Assembly: GCA_963932465.1 (NCBI GenBank) | Contig: OZ010799.1 | Span: forward strand, 277,423,164 to 277,487,163 | DNA length: 64,000 bases | Direction: 5' to 3' | Origin: Maratus speciosus | Lineage: Eukaryota > Arthropoda > Arachnida > Araneae > Salticidae | Shown here: positions 44,503 through 54,923 of the stretch, in pieces | How positions within the stretch are numbered: the first letter of the stretch is position 1 | Layout: each line of letters starts with the position of its first letter | The notes under the pieces: model-generated | What the model saw: the letters and a program-made list of their open reading frames with translations, nothing else | What the model was told of the DNA's origin: nothing | The model's database searches: none | Made by a program: the position numbers and the translations under genes

Positions 44503-44748
44503 ATGAGCCATTCTTTGAATGATAAAGAAAACATTAGGATAAATATCCGGTGTACATTCAGATTTCTTTTACTACTGATTTGTATTTCTGTCAACTCTCA
44601 AATTTCTGAATCACAGCATAAAAATACTGCACTCCTGCCAAGAGCTGCGATAAAGCGAAAAACTAGCGTTGCTACTGGTAACCTTTCATCGCCAAATGCC
44701 AACTGTCACGTGGGTCATCCTGGCCCCACCTTTTACAAGCGAAAGTAA
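44503..44748 (+). other. 81-codon open frame at the right end of D
   Basis: ATG to stop without a break and with a more normal amino-acid mix (…KTSVATGNLSSPNANCHVGH…). It has no recognised domain and ends 35 bp before the end of element D. It could be the last piece of D's coding region or subterminal non-coding sequence. Not called as a gene. Confidence 0.25.
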
Positions 44749-45751
44749 CGGGGATGAGCTCTCTATATAATATTTACTCTGAGGATATAATTATATCCAT
44801 CTGAGGAAAGGGCGGTGATTTTCAAATCAAGTTGAAAGTTTGGAGATATCCGCAGCATCTCTATTCATCTGAGATGATGAAAATCCTTATGTTGTTCACC
44901 AGAAGAAAGAGTTAAACCACAGAATTCTTCCAGTACGGTACAAAGATGAAAGGTAGCTGTGGCACCCAGACCCCACTTATTCCTCGTTCATGTGTGAGCC
45001 CAACAGAGCTTTTCATAGATATCATTAGTTTTTGCTCAATGGTTATGTCAAAACAAACGCCTGTCCAAAACTTGTCGCTGCGTCGAATCGTGAAATAGCT
45101 CTATCGAACAAATTTGTCGTATTACTCTTTGGTCTTGACGGTTTGAAGGCTCAACATGTCTATAATCTATATAAAAAAAAGTATACCAAACAAAAGTTGC
45201 AGAAGGAAATTAAATTGGCGTTAATCCATGCTTTTTAAAATGACTTCAAACCCGATTACAGAACATATAATCTATATAACATAATCTATAGTTAAGAAAA
45301 ATGTCATTTGTTGAAGTTATTGTTCAGGCTTCCATTCTCCTGACCACAACATTTATTAACAGTCATTTAAATTTAAGTTAAATGGATGCAATGCAAGTGC
45401 TATTGACTCGCTCTTTGGCACTGGTGTGACTTTTGGCAAATTTCTTCATTTTTGAATGCGATTATCTCATTAACTATGGCTTCTAGAGAAAAATGTATAG
45501 AATCTTTTTTGTAGAGAATTTAATTCTTTTTAACTTTTGCATTAAAAATTTTTCCGTAGGACTTATAGATTTTGAGAGATTAATAAAAAACCGAAAAATG
45601 GTACCTTCTTTTACCCCCTCCCCCTCGCGCTCACCCCCCATCCATCTGGACTTTTAGTATGTTCATTAGTAAGCCCTTCCAAACAATATTACCAAGTTTC
45701 AAAACTCTCATAATTATGTCCTGAAAAAAACCTAATTTGACTGGACTATTA

Positions 45752-46941
45752 GGGTAATTTTGAACCACGGGGTGTAACTTTGCACCACCTCCTATTTTTC
45801 AATATTTTTGACTCTAAAACACTAAATAAACTCCAGAACCGTGCTCTCTTTTCAAGGTTCTAAACTGGGATTTCTACTCGTTATTTTAGAAAATAAATTA
45901 GCAACATTATGCGCAATTAATTGCATCATCTAACTATTTTTGTGAAGTACTGTTTTCACGTTAATTTTGAATGCTGTTTTGAAGTTGTTGTAATCCAATT
46001 AAATTTTCATAGTAAGTAACAATATACTCATTTATCAGATATATTATTATCTAAATGTTGTAAATGCGTTAATATTTTGTGATTATTTATTTATTAATAG
46101 TTAATAAAATGTAAAATAAGAAGGCACTAGCATTTTACCGCATTTTCAGGGTAACTTTGAGTCGGCTCAAAGTTACACTGATGCTTATAATTTACTGATT
46201 ATAGGTGCTACTGTCGACAATTTCCCATATTTGCACGTATATTTTATATAAATGCCGAAAGTGTGCATTAGATATGACATGTAAATATTTTTACAGATAT
46301 TTTTAAAATACATAAAATTCATTTACAGGCGTGATTATGAGCGGAGCTACTCAAATTTGACATTTCACACGTTCGACGTATTTTATTCTTGTTTGAATAA
46401 TACTAGTACTTGTATGTATTACTGTAACTATGGATATATTATAGAGTTAAAACATTGAAAATTGTTTTTCACTGCATTTTTATGTTTTATATGAACAATA
46501 AGCAGGTTTTTTAAATTTCTAAATGTTCATGGTTCTCTTCTTCCACTTTTCTTATGCCTGATATTTGTTGTAATATCGTAAATTATACAAATCTTGTGAT
46601 ATTGGGAAATGTAAATTCGCAGTCTTTATATATCTGAAAACATTTTTTGGTGTTTAAAGTTGTCCTGACTACACCACTTTTTTTATAATTAATTATTTTA
46701 TATAAAAATTTATCATATGGTGCAAAGTAATGGTACCCTAAATGGCTGGGTAACTTTGAACCAGGCTAAAAATCCGTTTTTTATTGCTTTTATCCTTATT
46801 ATTCCTTAATTTTTTATAGTCAAACAATAATTTAGGATCATTTCTTCTCTTTTATGCACCTAGTTGCGAAAATATTCTTCAAATAAGAGTGTGGCATATG
46901 AAAATAGAGAAAATGCGGATCAAAGTTACCCAGATTGACTG
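45752..46941. other. Body of element A
   Basis: The part of A right of B. Non-coding, AT-rich, with repeated GGGTAACTTTGA-type motifs and a perfect GTAACTTTGAG hairpin (46151-46176). No transposase motif in any frame. Confidence 0.7.
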
Positions 46942-46943
46942 TA

Positions 46944-47330
46944 ATACGTTAAAAATGTCTGTGCGTCATTAAATTATTCAGATTTAAAACTATTGTCCAC
47001 ACATATGAAGCTACCTTCAAGGTTACTTTTTCAAAAAAAGAAAATAAACAAAAAACTGGACATATTTTTTGAAATGACCAATTCAGTAGACATAAAATGT
47101 CGATTGATAAATTATAAATATGATAAATGTTATGATAAACTGATTATAGCTATAAATTATTATAATGATGATCTTTCCCTAACTCAAAATAGATATGTTT
47201 ATCCTTTAAATTATATATAATAAATTAAAATGTCTGTACGTCATTAAATTATTCAGATTTAAAACTTTTGTCCACACATATGAACCTACATTCAAGGATA
47301 CTTTTTCAGACAAAAAACCTGGACATATAA
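46944..47330. repeat. Satellite 2, continuation right of A
   Basis: About one and a third monomers, in the same orientation and phase as the main block (AACTCAAAATAGATA at 47181). Confidence 0.9.
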
Positions 47331-47499
47331 CAGGGCTTCCATGGGCGACTATTTTTTAATTTTATTTCGCACCACTTTTTTAAAACAAAAATCTTTTACA
47401 TACGCTTACAACATTTGCAAGGGAAATATATTATACAATGTATTTTTTAAAGATAGTGATGCGGACAGAATATAAAAATAGTCGCCCGTGGCAACCCTG
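47331..47499. mobile_element. hAT-like MITE in satellite 2
   Basis: The ends CAGGGCTTCCATGGGCGACT and (other strand) CAGGGTTGCCACGGGCGACT are clear 26-bp TIRs. At 169 bp it splits the satellite phrase ending CTGGACATAT. CAGGG termini fit hAT. The flanking 8-mers (ACATATAA and TATAATAA) match poorly, so the duplication is uncertain. Confidence 0.75.
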
Positions 47500-47756
47500 T
47501 ATAATAACCGATTTAGTAACCACAAAATGTCGATTGATAATTACAATTAACACATTCACGACGGGAAACGAGAATACTCGTTTTCGTTCAGAAAACATCA
47601 TTGACTAAGGGCGTGGCTTCTACCTTACAGAAATGCATACGTTGTCCATATTTTTAGGTGCGTTCGTAATTATATAAATACGTAGCACCTATAGTCGACT
47701 TTCAGTCCGTCTGTCCGTCCGTCCGTCCGCATACAACAGAGCAAAAACTACCCAGC

Positions 47757-48099
47757 AGAAGGGTCTGAAATTCTAAATGTATGATTGTTGCAAAATTTTG
47801 TCGAGCCATTTCAAATTTTATGAAAATCGGATGTATAGTTTAATTATAGGGACAGTCAAAAGTTTTTCTTTACATTACGGCCAATGGGAAAAATTATTGC
47901 AAGTGCATTTTAATGATGTTACAGCCTTCCGAATGGTCTGAAATTTTAAATATATAATTGCTGCAAAATTTTGTCGAGCTATTTCCAATTTTATGAAAAT
48001 CGGATGTATAGTTTAATTACAGGGACAGTCAAAAGTTTTCCGTTATATTACGGCCAATGGGAAAAAATTATTGCAAGTGTATTTTAATAATGTTACAGC
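47757..48099. repeat. Tandem units of about 171 bp, third unit cut off by H
   Basis: Units at about 47757-47928 and 47929-48099 share TGCAAAATTTTGTCGAGC, TATGAAAATCGGATGTATAG, GGGACAGTCAA and AATGGGAAAAA. The next unit is found at 60440-60612, continuing exactly after H. Confidence 0.9.
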
Positions 48100-48329
48100 C
48101 AGTGTTGGGTATGAACGCGTTCATTGAACGTAGGTTCACGAACTTCGTTCACTTTCTGTGAACGTTGAGTTGAACTTGACTCACTTTTTGATAAACGAAC
48201 GTGAACTGAACGAAAACTCAAAAAATCCGCGAGTTTGAACGAATTTACAACTCAAACTCAATTTTTTTCATAACTTATTTTTTAAATTTTCCAGCCGTTA
48301 AGAACACGTTTTTCCCATTCAAATGCCAT

Positions 48330-48530
48330 TTAGAGGCCTAAACGGACTTGGCACGGGTCGAGTCTGATCATCACTTTTTCTGAGTCGTGCCCGGGCCGGG
48401 CCGAACCGGACTTATTTCTGGACCTGTGCTTTACTCTTCCTAGAAGTCTACACCGAAAGAAATTTTTGGCCCGGTCGTCCCTGCTTGTATAAAAATCATT
48501 GCCCGGTCCCAAACTGACTCGTGCAAAATC
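48330..48530. repeat. GC-rich module (CCGGGCCGGGCC type)
   Basis: A GC-rich island in AT-rich DNA with GTGCCCGGGCCGGGCCGAAC and similar words. Related modules are at 49064-49290, 49870-50060, 51130-51343, 57635-57730, 58300-58470 and 60125-60190. They resemble the ends of element J and are probably remnants of J-type elements. Confidence 0.6.
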
Positions 48531-49063
48531 TGTTTAAGGAACAACCTACTTTAGGTCAACATTTTTTTCCAGAAAATACATATATTTTTAAATTACAATT
48601 ATTCTATTAAAATTATCTTTAAAGAATAGTTGTGCATGTACATATCTAGAGGAGAGGATACAGTACTGTAAAATCTGTTATAAGAATCTGTGTATGACGA
48701 GATCCTGTTTTAAACGGAAAATTTTTTTGATCGGTGGATCTGGATCTTCAAAATGGATAAGGATATAATAATCCGTTTGAAAATAATACATTTGCAAGAG
48801 ACGACTGACCTGGTAAAAAAGGAACTTAACTATAACGTTTTTTTTTTCTCTCCCGTGTAATTCCGTCTTAGAAGGTTTTTCGATATAGAATTTTTCAGAT
48901 TTTTAAGTCTTCAAGCCGTGTAAATGGATTAAAATAATTCAGATATTTACATTAAAATAGAGGCCCATTAAAAAATCAATATAGCTTACAACAAGATATA
49001 TAGAAAGAAATGTAGTAGAAAGAGTATTTTGGAGCGGAGGTCCCTGTGCTATGCAGTCTACGG

Positions 49064-49290
49064 TAGAGGTCTGCGCGGGCCGAAATTTCAAGGTCCGGGC
49101 CGGCTCGATCCATAGAAGAAAAATTCGACCCAGCCCGGTATAAACATTAAAAGTTCTGCCCGGGCCCTGCCAGGGCCGTATAAAAAAATATTGTCCCGAC
49201 CCGTAGAGAAAAATTATTGGCCCCACCCGGCCAGGTATCACAGCTAAAAGTTCGGTCCAAGACCGGCCCGGCCCAAATGAATTTCTACAA
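49064..49290. mobile_element. End of a second J-type element
   Basis: TAGAGGTCTGCGCGGGCCGA is close to the left end of J (TAGATGTCGGCACAGGCCGG), and the following GC-rich blocks are in the same order. I cannot match a right end or a target duplication, so it is a fragment or a rearranged copy. Confidence 0.5.
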
Positions 49291-49717
49291 AATATTGATT
49301 TTTACGTCGATTTGGTTAAAAATTTGTCTTGTACGAGTATTCTTCGACCAAAAATACTTATCTATGCTTTTTATTATCATGTTTATAGAATTTATTGCGA
49401 TATTTTTTCAATGAACCGCTATTTGTTGCATGTAAATGTTTCAGTTATAATTAATATAGTTGATCCATATTCCATGTATTGGAGACTTAAAAATCTGACA
49501 AATGCTATACAGTAAAATCTTCTAAGACGGAATTGCATAGGAAAGAAAAAAAAATGCGTTATAGACAAGTTCCCTTCTCAGCAGGTGTAACTCATTTTCT
49601 TACGTATTACTACATTCATTTTACATGGATCAACATATTTTTCACATTAAGAGAGGATTTCGTCATAGACAGATTATTTTTCACACGGTTTACTATATTT
49701 TAATTTAGCTACATTTT
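49290..49717. repeat. Block duplicated at 57720-58165 inside H
   Basis: Shared landmarks in order: AATATTGATTTTTAC/ATATAGATTTTTAC, TTGTCTTGTACGAG, AAAAATACTTAT, GCATAGGAAAGAA. It includes the TA element at 49510. It shows that H was internally duplicated or carries two copies of another element. Confidence 0.7.
49510..49695. mobile_element. Small TA-flanked pogo-like relic
   Basis: CAGTAAAATCTTCTAAGACG at the left and GGTTTACTA at the right, with TA on both sides. The AAGACGGAAT block resembles the pogo-like family at 41378. A homologous copy is at 57942-58154, and a weaker one may lie at 48670-48890 (GTAAAATCTG...CCGTCTTAGAAGG). Confidence 0.55.
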
Positions 49718-49869
49718 AACCCATTTATGCCTAGCGTCCCATTTTTGAAATTTTAATAATTTTTCGAATTTTAATAATTTTTTTATAATTTTCTTCTTCT
49801 TTACAGCATGGAAATTGTATGAAGTAATTGTCTATACATGTCTTTATCTACTACCGAGAGATGACAGCA

Positions 49870-51343
49870 TAGATGTCGGCACAGGCCGGAATTTCCAGGC
49901 CCTGGCCCTGCCCGGACCGAACAAAAGCAATCTTGGCCGCCCGGCCTGATGAAAAAATTAAAAGTTCGGCTCGAGCCCGGCCCGGCACGGCTCGTACAAA
50001 AATCAGAGAAAACAGGCCCGACTCGTGGACAATCAATTAAATGAGATCCGACTCAATTTGACCAAAAAATTCAGGTTTTTCTGAACATACAATTACGATT
50101 CTTTTAAAGAATAACACTGCATACATATTTATGGGATAGTTTTACAGTATATTTTTACTATGTGTTCGCAAGACAGAAAATACATAATAGTAACATTAAC
50201 GATTACTTAGAATATTAGACGTTTCAGCATTCATATAAGGATTCATTAAAAAATTAATGTAGTTTAGAAAAAAAGAAAAAAAAAGGAGGGTTAAAAACAT
50301 AACTTTTGAAGCTGTATAATAAAAAGCAGATCTGTAAAAATATTTCTCTGTCATTTAATAAGGCTTTTCTCAAGTCCAAAGGAGCTACTTTCTGATACAT
50401 TTCTGAATTCATTTCTTTTCGGAAACGCATAAGATTGGCAAGTGTTCTTATTTAGAAACTATGTAATCGAATAACGTTATCCTTTTTTTATATAAAAGCA
50501 ATATATCTTTGAGAAAATACTGTCAAAGTTAAAATTTTGAATCGAATTTCCAGAATCGATAGCACGGGAAGGAGAAAAATCGGCAATCACAAGACAAGAA
50601 TCTCTTACATCTCGATAAGTAATTTAGTTATAAAAAAATGGAAAACACTGTTCGATTCCAAATCACTTCAAAAGTCAGGCCTGTCAACTTTATGCCTTTA
50701 CAGTTAAAAATGAGTCAGAAGAAAATGTGTCAGAAAATTTCTCATTGTTGAGCAGTGAATTTGAGAACCACCTTAAGATATATTTCCAAAGATTCATTTA
50801 ACAGAAGTACGTTATCGCTATTAATGTTTTTACAAAACATATTGCCTTCCCTACACATCCTGAGAACAATAAAATCCAGTTCCAGGCTTGCGCGAATATG
50901 TAGGGGGGGGGGGGGAAATGCAATCCTGATCTCGGCACGAGTCTGCTGAAAAGAAAAAGTCCGGGCTCAGATACCATGTCCGATGCTGATCTCTACGCTG
51001 GCTATGTTACTTTTCTGAATTGATATTGTCAAACTGACATCGGCTCGTGATGCACATTTATACTTATTCTCGCGAAGATCCCCATGAGTCATTGAAAATT
51101 ACTCATATTTTATCGACTTCGATTAAGTTTTTATAGCGGACGGTAGGCCAGCTTATTTTTTTTTATCGACCCGACCCAGCCCGGTAGACCCGTTCAGTTT
51201 TTTTATCGGCCCGACCCGGTCCGTTGAAAAGGATGTTCTAATTCTGCCGGCCCGGTCCGTTTGAAAATTCGCCTTCACCTTGCCGGCCCGGTCTGCGGGC
51301 CGGGTACGGGCTCGGGCCAAGTCCGGGCCCGTGCAGACTTTTA
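49870..51343. mobile_element. Element J: GC-ended element, perfect 8-bp duplication, in K
   Basis: TGACAGCA is duplicated exactly (49862-49869, 51344-51351). The ends TAGATGTCGGCACAGGCCGG and (other strand) TAAAAGTCTGCACGGGCCCG share TARA-GTC-GCAC-GGCC. About 200 bp at each end is very GC-rich (CCCGGCCC), and the centre is AT-rich. It carries a TTAA MITE (50362-50772). The 8-bp target suggests hAT; no transposase. Confidence 0.85.
50362..50772. mobile_element. TTAA-1 MITE, copy 3 (diverged)
   Basis: Left end GGCTTTTCTCAAGTCC near a TTAA (50355-50358), right end TTGAGAACCACC before TTAA (50773-50776). Internal landmarks CAGAAA/TAGAAACTATGTAATC and CAAATCACTTCAAAAGTCAGG identify the family. 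It is inverted relative to the 21985 copy. Confidence 0.75.
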
Positions 51344-52099
51344 TGACAGCATAAAATTGACATTTATTTGCTTAAATGAAGGGTTTTTTTCGGTGTTTAT
51401 AAATTTTTCATTTTTCAAGATAGCGAAATGTAAAAATTAAATATGTAATAAGTGTATTTTTTGTATCAAAGATCCAAATAAATAAGCCATAATCTTAGCT
51501 TGTAAACTTCTTTGAAATATGTATTTTTTTAAATTGCGAAATTATAAGTTCAAGCCTATTTTTATGCATGTTTGTAGCATACTAAATATAGGGCGCCAGG
51601 CACAAATAGGTACATATTTCTAATAGCAATTTAGGGGCAGTTATTTATGTAAAGTCCTTTTCAAGATGATTTTGAAATAAATTGTTTTTTATCCTCAAAT
51701 ACGATTATTCTTAATTCTTTATTAATAATACTTATAATGTTATTAGTCTCTGTAAAGAAATAAATCTATTTTTAATAGTTCACAAAAATACTAATTATAG
51801 TATATAATATACAATTTCAAAACTTAATTTATATGAATTTAGACAAAACATAGAATTATGCATTTTTCCAAGTATGGATATTCACATATTTAGTATGTTT
51901 GCATTTTATCAAATAAATACAAAAATATTTTAACGTAATTTTTTTTAGTATTTTTTTCAGTTCATTTTGCCACATTTTAAAGTGATTTTACAAACATATT
52001 TGAGAAAAAAAAATTCAGGCATAAAAGGGTTAATAAGCCTAGAAATTTAATATTCTTTATAAAGAATAATATTAAATGTTTCAAAATCATGGGTAATCA

Positions 52100-52185
52100 T
52101 GGCAAATCATGGGTATCCCCCCCCCATATTTCCGACTAGATCCCCCCCCCCCCAAAAAAAAAAAATATATATATATATATTTTGT
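52100..52185. repeat. C-tracts followed by A and (TA)n
   Basis: Runs of 9 C, then 12 C, then 12 A, then (TA)n in 85 bases. Simple-sequence DNA. Confidence 0.8.
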
Positions 52186-52604
52186 GAAAAAAGGATTATT
52201 TAAAAGAGCAGTAGAGCTATAAATGATAAGTTATAATAACAAGACCCAATAAAATGCAAATTGTGGTTTACTGTTTAAGTGAGGGGGAGGACGGCACAGT
52301 CAAAGTCACATAAGTAATATACAACATAACAACAGACATGACAGCTATGAGATTGATTCTTTAACCAAACTTAACAGAAACAAGGTGGTCAACAAGGTCT
52401 GGATATTTTTATGATGCCTCAAGCTCAAAGAGGGACCTCTATTGTACGTTCTTCTGAGATAAGAATCTACTCTCCTATTGTATAAAATGACCTTGGTCGT
52501 AGAACTCCCAAAGAACGTTTGGAACTCCTAAGCTAAATTCTAGGAAGCAATGTATAGATATCAGGTTGCTTTGGCTAACTAACATTCTCTGTGAATCTAG
52601 GAAA

Positions 52605-53608
52605 AAAAAAATTACCCCAACTAACTCTGCATCAAATTAATGTAGAAGAAAGTGACTGGTACCAAACGGTTGGAAATAAAGTCTACTTTTAAATGATGTA
52701 TATAAAATTTGCTTAGAGGCCATCTACATATCAAAACAAAACTAAATTTTATTTTTTTTCAATAGCAATACTCAAGTTTGACACCATAAATAAATTCTAC
52801 TCCCTTCAATTAACCAAAAAAAATTTTTTTTTCATAACGTTCGTAAGATTAGTTTCAGAGAAATTATTTTAAAATGGGCACATTTTAGGGGCTGTATCCA
52901 AATTGAAGTTCAGTACTCGATTATTGAAATGCTACAGAATGGCTATCTCACTTCTATTGAGGGTGTTTTACAATCCAAACAATTTATTTTCCGATTCAAT
53001 CTTAAATTCATTTTTGTTCTGAAACGCATCCCATTGGCAGATTCTCTTTTTCAGAAACTATATAATGGGCCGTGCTTGTCGATTTTTTGATAAAGGCACA
53101 CTATATTGCAAAAAAATGCCGTCAAAGTGGGTGTTTTGAACCGAATTTCCCGGAGCGAGAGAGCTGGGAACTAAAATGATGGTCGTACTGAGAAAATAAT
53201 TGTTTATAAATCAAGTTCTAATGAATTGAACTAAAAATGAAAACATGCGGCCACTTATACATCTCTTCCAAAATCGTGTCAGCAAGTTTCATGTTTTCAC
53301 CTTTAAAAATGAGTCTGAAAATGCGTCCGAAAATTTTGAGTTGTTGCGCGTGAGAAAATATTTTTTTAAATATACCCTTAATATATTATTTCTTGCCAAT
53401 ATGACAATTTCACTCGCTTAATATCTTTCGATTATTGCGAGGCTGAAATTTTAATAAAATGAATAAAATATATTTTTTCAAATTATGCTTTTCTAGATGG
53501 CTCCTTAAACCATTTTGACAGTTTTTAATCATAATTCGAAAACCACTTCGGAGAAAATTTTTATATTCAGAATTCGCATAAAGCAGGATATAATAAATAT
53601 AAATCTAT

Positions 53609-53644
<36 letters not shown>

Positions 53645-54115
53645 AAAAAAACTGTCGGTTATATATCATATTCTTTTTAAATATTAATTTCATAATTCAT
53701 AATTTATATTATGAAATTTTTATAATTACAAATTTAATGTATTTATGTTTGAATTTTTTAGTATTATAACCACACACAAAATTATCACATTAGGATTATA
53801 ATTTCAGGAGATATTAATAAAGACATAAAAATGTAATTTAACAGCTCTAAATTTTGAATGTTTATAATTCAAAATCTTATCACCCAAATGAATTTAAATT
53901 TCGTTTCTAGGCATAGTTTGAACCGAAAATTTAAAATATAGTGTCAAAATTGGATATTGCTGTTGAAAAGAACAAAGTCTGGTCTGCTTTTGATTTGTAG
54001 ATAGCCTCCTAAGCAAATTTTCTATACATCATTTAAAAGTAGACTTTATTTTCAATTGTTTGGTACCAGTAATTTTCTTCTATTATAATTAGTTGCTGAG
54101 TTAGTAGGTGTTGTT
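52605..54115. repeat. Inverted repeat with 190-bp arms
   Basis: 52605-52800 and 53930-54115 are diverged inverted copies (AAAGTCTACTTTTAAATGAT against its complement at about 54030; TTTGACACCAT against ATAGTGTCAAA). The loop holds a TTAA-1 relative (52970-53376) and an A34 tract (53591-53642). Confidence 0.75.
52970..53376. mobile_element. TTAA-1-related MITE, divergent subfamily
   Basis: Same landmark order as 14680-15092 (TTCAGAAACTATATAATG, TCGATTTTTTGATA, AAAGTGGGTGTTTTGAACCG, GAGAAAATAATTGTTTAT, TTTGAGTTGTTG) and ending before a TTAA. The left TTAA is not preserved. Confidence 0.65.
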
Positions 54116-54890
54116 TACTTTTTTTTCTGCCACTGACCGGTACTGTGTATGAAAGAGCAGAAAATATTCAAAGGTATGTTTGTTTTAATTAATACCAGTT
54201 TTAGATTTTATTTTATAAGAGGGAAAATAGCTTTATTGTTACTTTTACTTTAATTTTCTAAAAAATCTAATTTATCTTATATAAATATGTGTTCGAAGGG
54301 GAGGGGGTGGGGTATAAATAGTTATGACTATCATGACTTCAGATTTACTCACACACGATAGCACAGTTTGTGGACGGTTAAGAGATGCGATTATTCTATA
54401 TAAAATTTTTTTAAATGTTTTATAATCATATTGATTTTAGACGGGACTCTTTTAAACATAATAAAAAAAACTTAAACGGCACTACTTTAGCTGTATTTAA
54501 CTGAAATATTTTCTTATTAAATTTTGCAAAAGCTCTGTATATTTATTTATAAATTTATTATTTCTTGTAAAATTTTGTAATTGTTCACTGAAATTATTTG
54601 TCTTTGTTATTATTCTTGTATAGTAATGTTTGAATGTTTACATGTTTCATTTGAAATGTGTATTTGATCTTACTTAATTACGAAAATGGCCGTCACCTAT
54701 CGCTACTGCGGTAGATGCGGCCTTGGGAGCCGATGCAATTTCCAAATCAATGGTTGAATTCATGGCAACCCAGTTACAGAAGATCTCGATTAGCCGTGAT
54801 ACTACCACAGAATCTTTTGTAATCATGTAATATTTTTAAAACATAGCAAATAAGCTTGGGTTTTGAGCATGAGGAGACTGGGCGTGTATT
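54116..54890. other. Non-coding part of H
   Basis: AT-rich. A GC-normal stretch at 54680-54830 (CGCTACTGCGGTAGATGCGG) has no open frame that I recognise. No gene. Confidence 0.45.
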
Positions 54891-54923
54891 GGCGAGCGTA
54901 TCTCGTAGGGAGTCGAGCCCCTC
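54891..54923 (+). mobile_element. Third Helitron-like 3' terminus (degenerate)
   Basis: GGCGAGCGTATCTCGTAGGG then AGTCGAGCCCCT repeats the double-hairpin end of 26349-26383 with a few substitutions. Only the terminal 35-45 bp is shared, so it belongs to a related element or a short remnant. Confidence 0.5.

Larger units (their letters stand above)
40395..44783. mobile_element. Element D: transposon with perfect 8-bp target duplication in B
   Basis: GATATAAT lies on both sides (40387-40394 and 44784-44791), and the mirror arm of B (about 39257-39264) shows the site once, unbroken. The ends are CTCAGAGTAA and TTACTCTGAG, with looser inverted similarity beyond (TATATTAGAG against CTCTATATA). 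It is 4389 bp including a pogo-like element, a hAT-like element and its MITE; about 2.2 kb without them. An 8-bp duplication and a possible THAP finger at 40561 fit a P-type element; hAT is the alternative. Confidence 0.85.
34528..45748. mobile_element. Element B: long-TIR transposon inside A, split by C and D
   Basis: It starts TAGTCCAGTCAAATTA and ends TAATTTGACTGGACTA on the same strand, flanked by TTA (34525-34527 and 45749-45751). Terminal inverted repeats of about 1.08 kb run inwards from both ends. Without C and D the element would be about 3.1 kb with a unique core of only about 0.9 kb. A 3-bp TTA duplication is typical of PIF/Harbinger, but the coding remnant (38980-40269) is not a Harbinger transposase that I recognise. 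The superfamily is left open. Confidence 0.85.
40284..45748. repeat. Right TIR of element B, interrupted by D
   Basis: 40284-40394 and 44792-45748 together mirror the left TIR. CATTTGCTAGACACCT at 40294 is the complement of AGGTGTCTAGCAAATG at 39353. The reading at 45032-45238 (81% A/T, MLNGYVKT) is an antisense shadow of the TIR. Confidence 0.85.
34518..46941. mobile_element. Element A: TA-inserted transposon, split by element B
   Basis: The ends CAGTCAAT and, on the other strand, CAGTCAATCTGGGTAACTTT are flanked by TA (34516-34517, 46942-46943). Taking the element out restores the satellite phrase ATATATAATA...TTAAAAATGTCTGTGCG, seen whole at 33918-33952. Without B, element A is about 1.2 kb. 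A motif GGGTAACTTTGA, part of the TIR, recurs inside it (45753, 46149, 46166 inverted, 46746), including a perfect 11-bp hairpin at 46151-46176. No transposase is readable. The TA target suggests a Tc1/mariner/pogo-type non-autonomous element. Confidence 0.85.
49720..52029. mobile_element. Element K: TTAA-inserted piggyBac-like element in H, split by J
   Basis: TTAA at 49716-49719 and 52030-52033. The ends CCCATTTATGCCT and (other strand) CCCTTTTATGCCT match at 12 of 13 positions. CCC ends and a TTAA target are piggyBac hallmarks. It is about 0.83 kb without J and has no transposase. Confidence 0.85.

Noticed and set aside
34528..45748. Calling B a PIF/Harbinger element from its TTA duplication
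   Set aside because: A 3-bp duplication alone is weak (the site is AT-rich) and the coding remnant does not resemble a Harbinger transposase or its Myb partner.
49851..50036. Arg/Ala-rich minus-strand frames at 48330-50036
   Set aside because: Translations of CCCGGCC-rich caps of J-type elements; low complexity.
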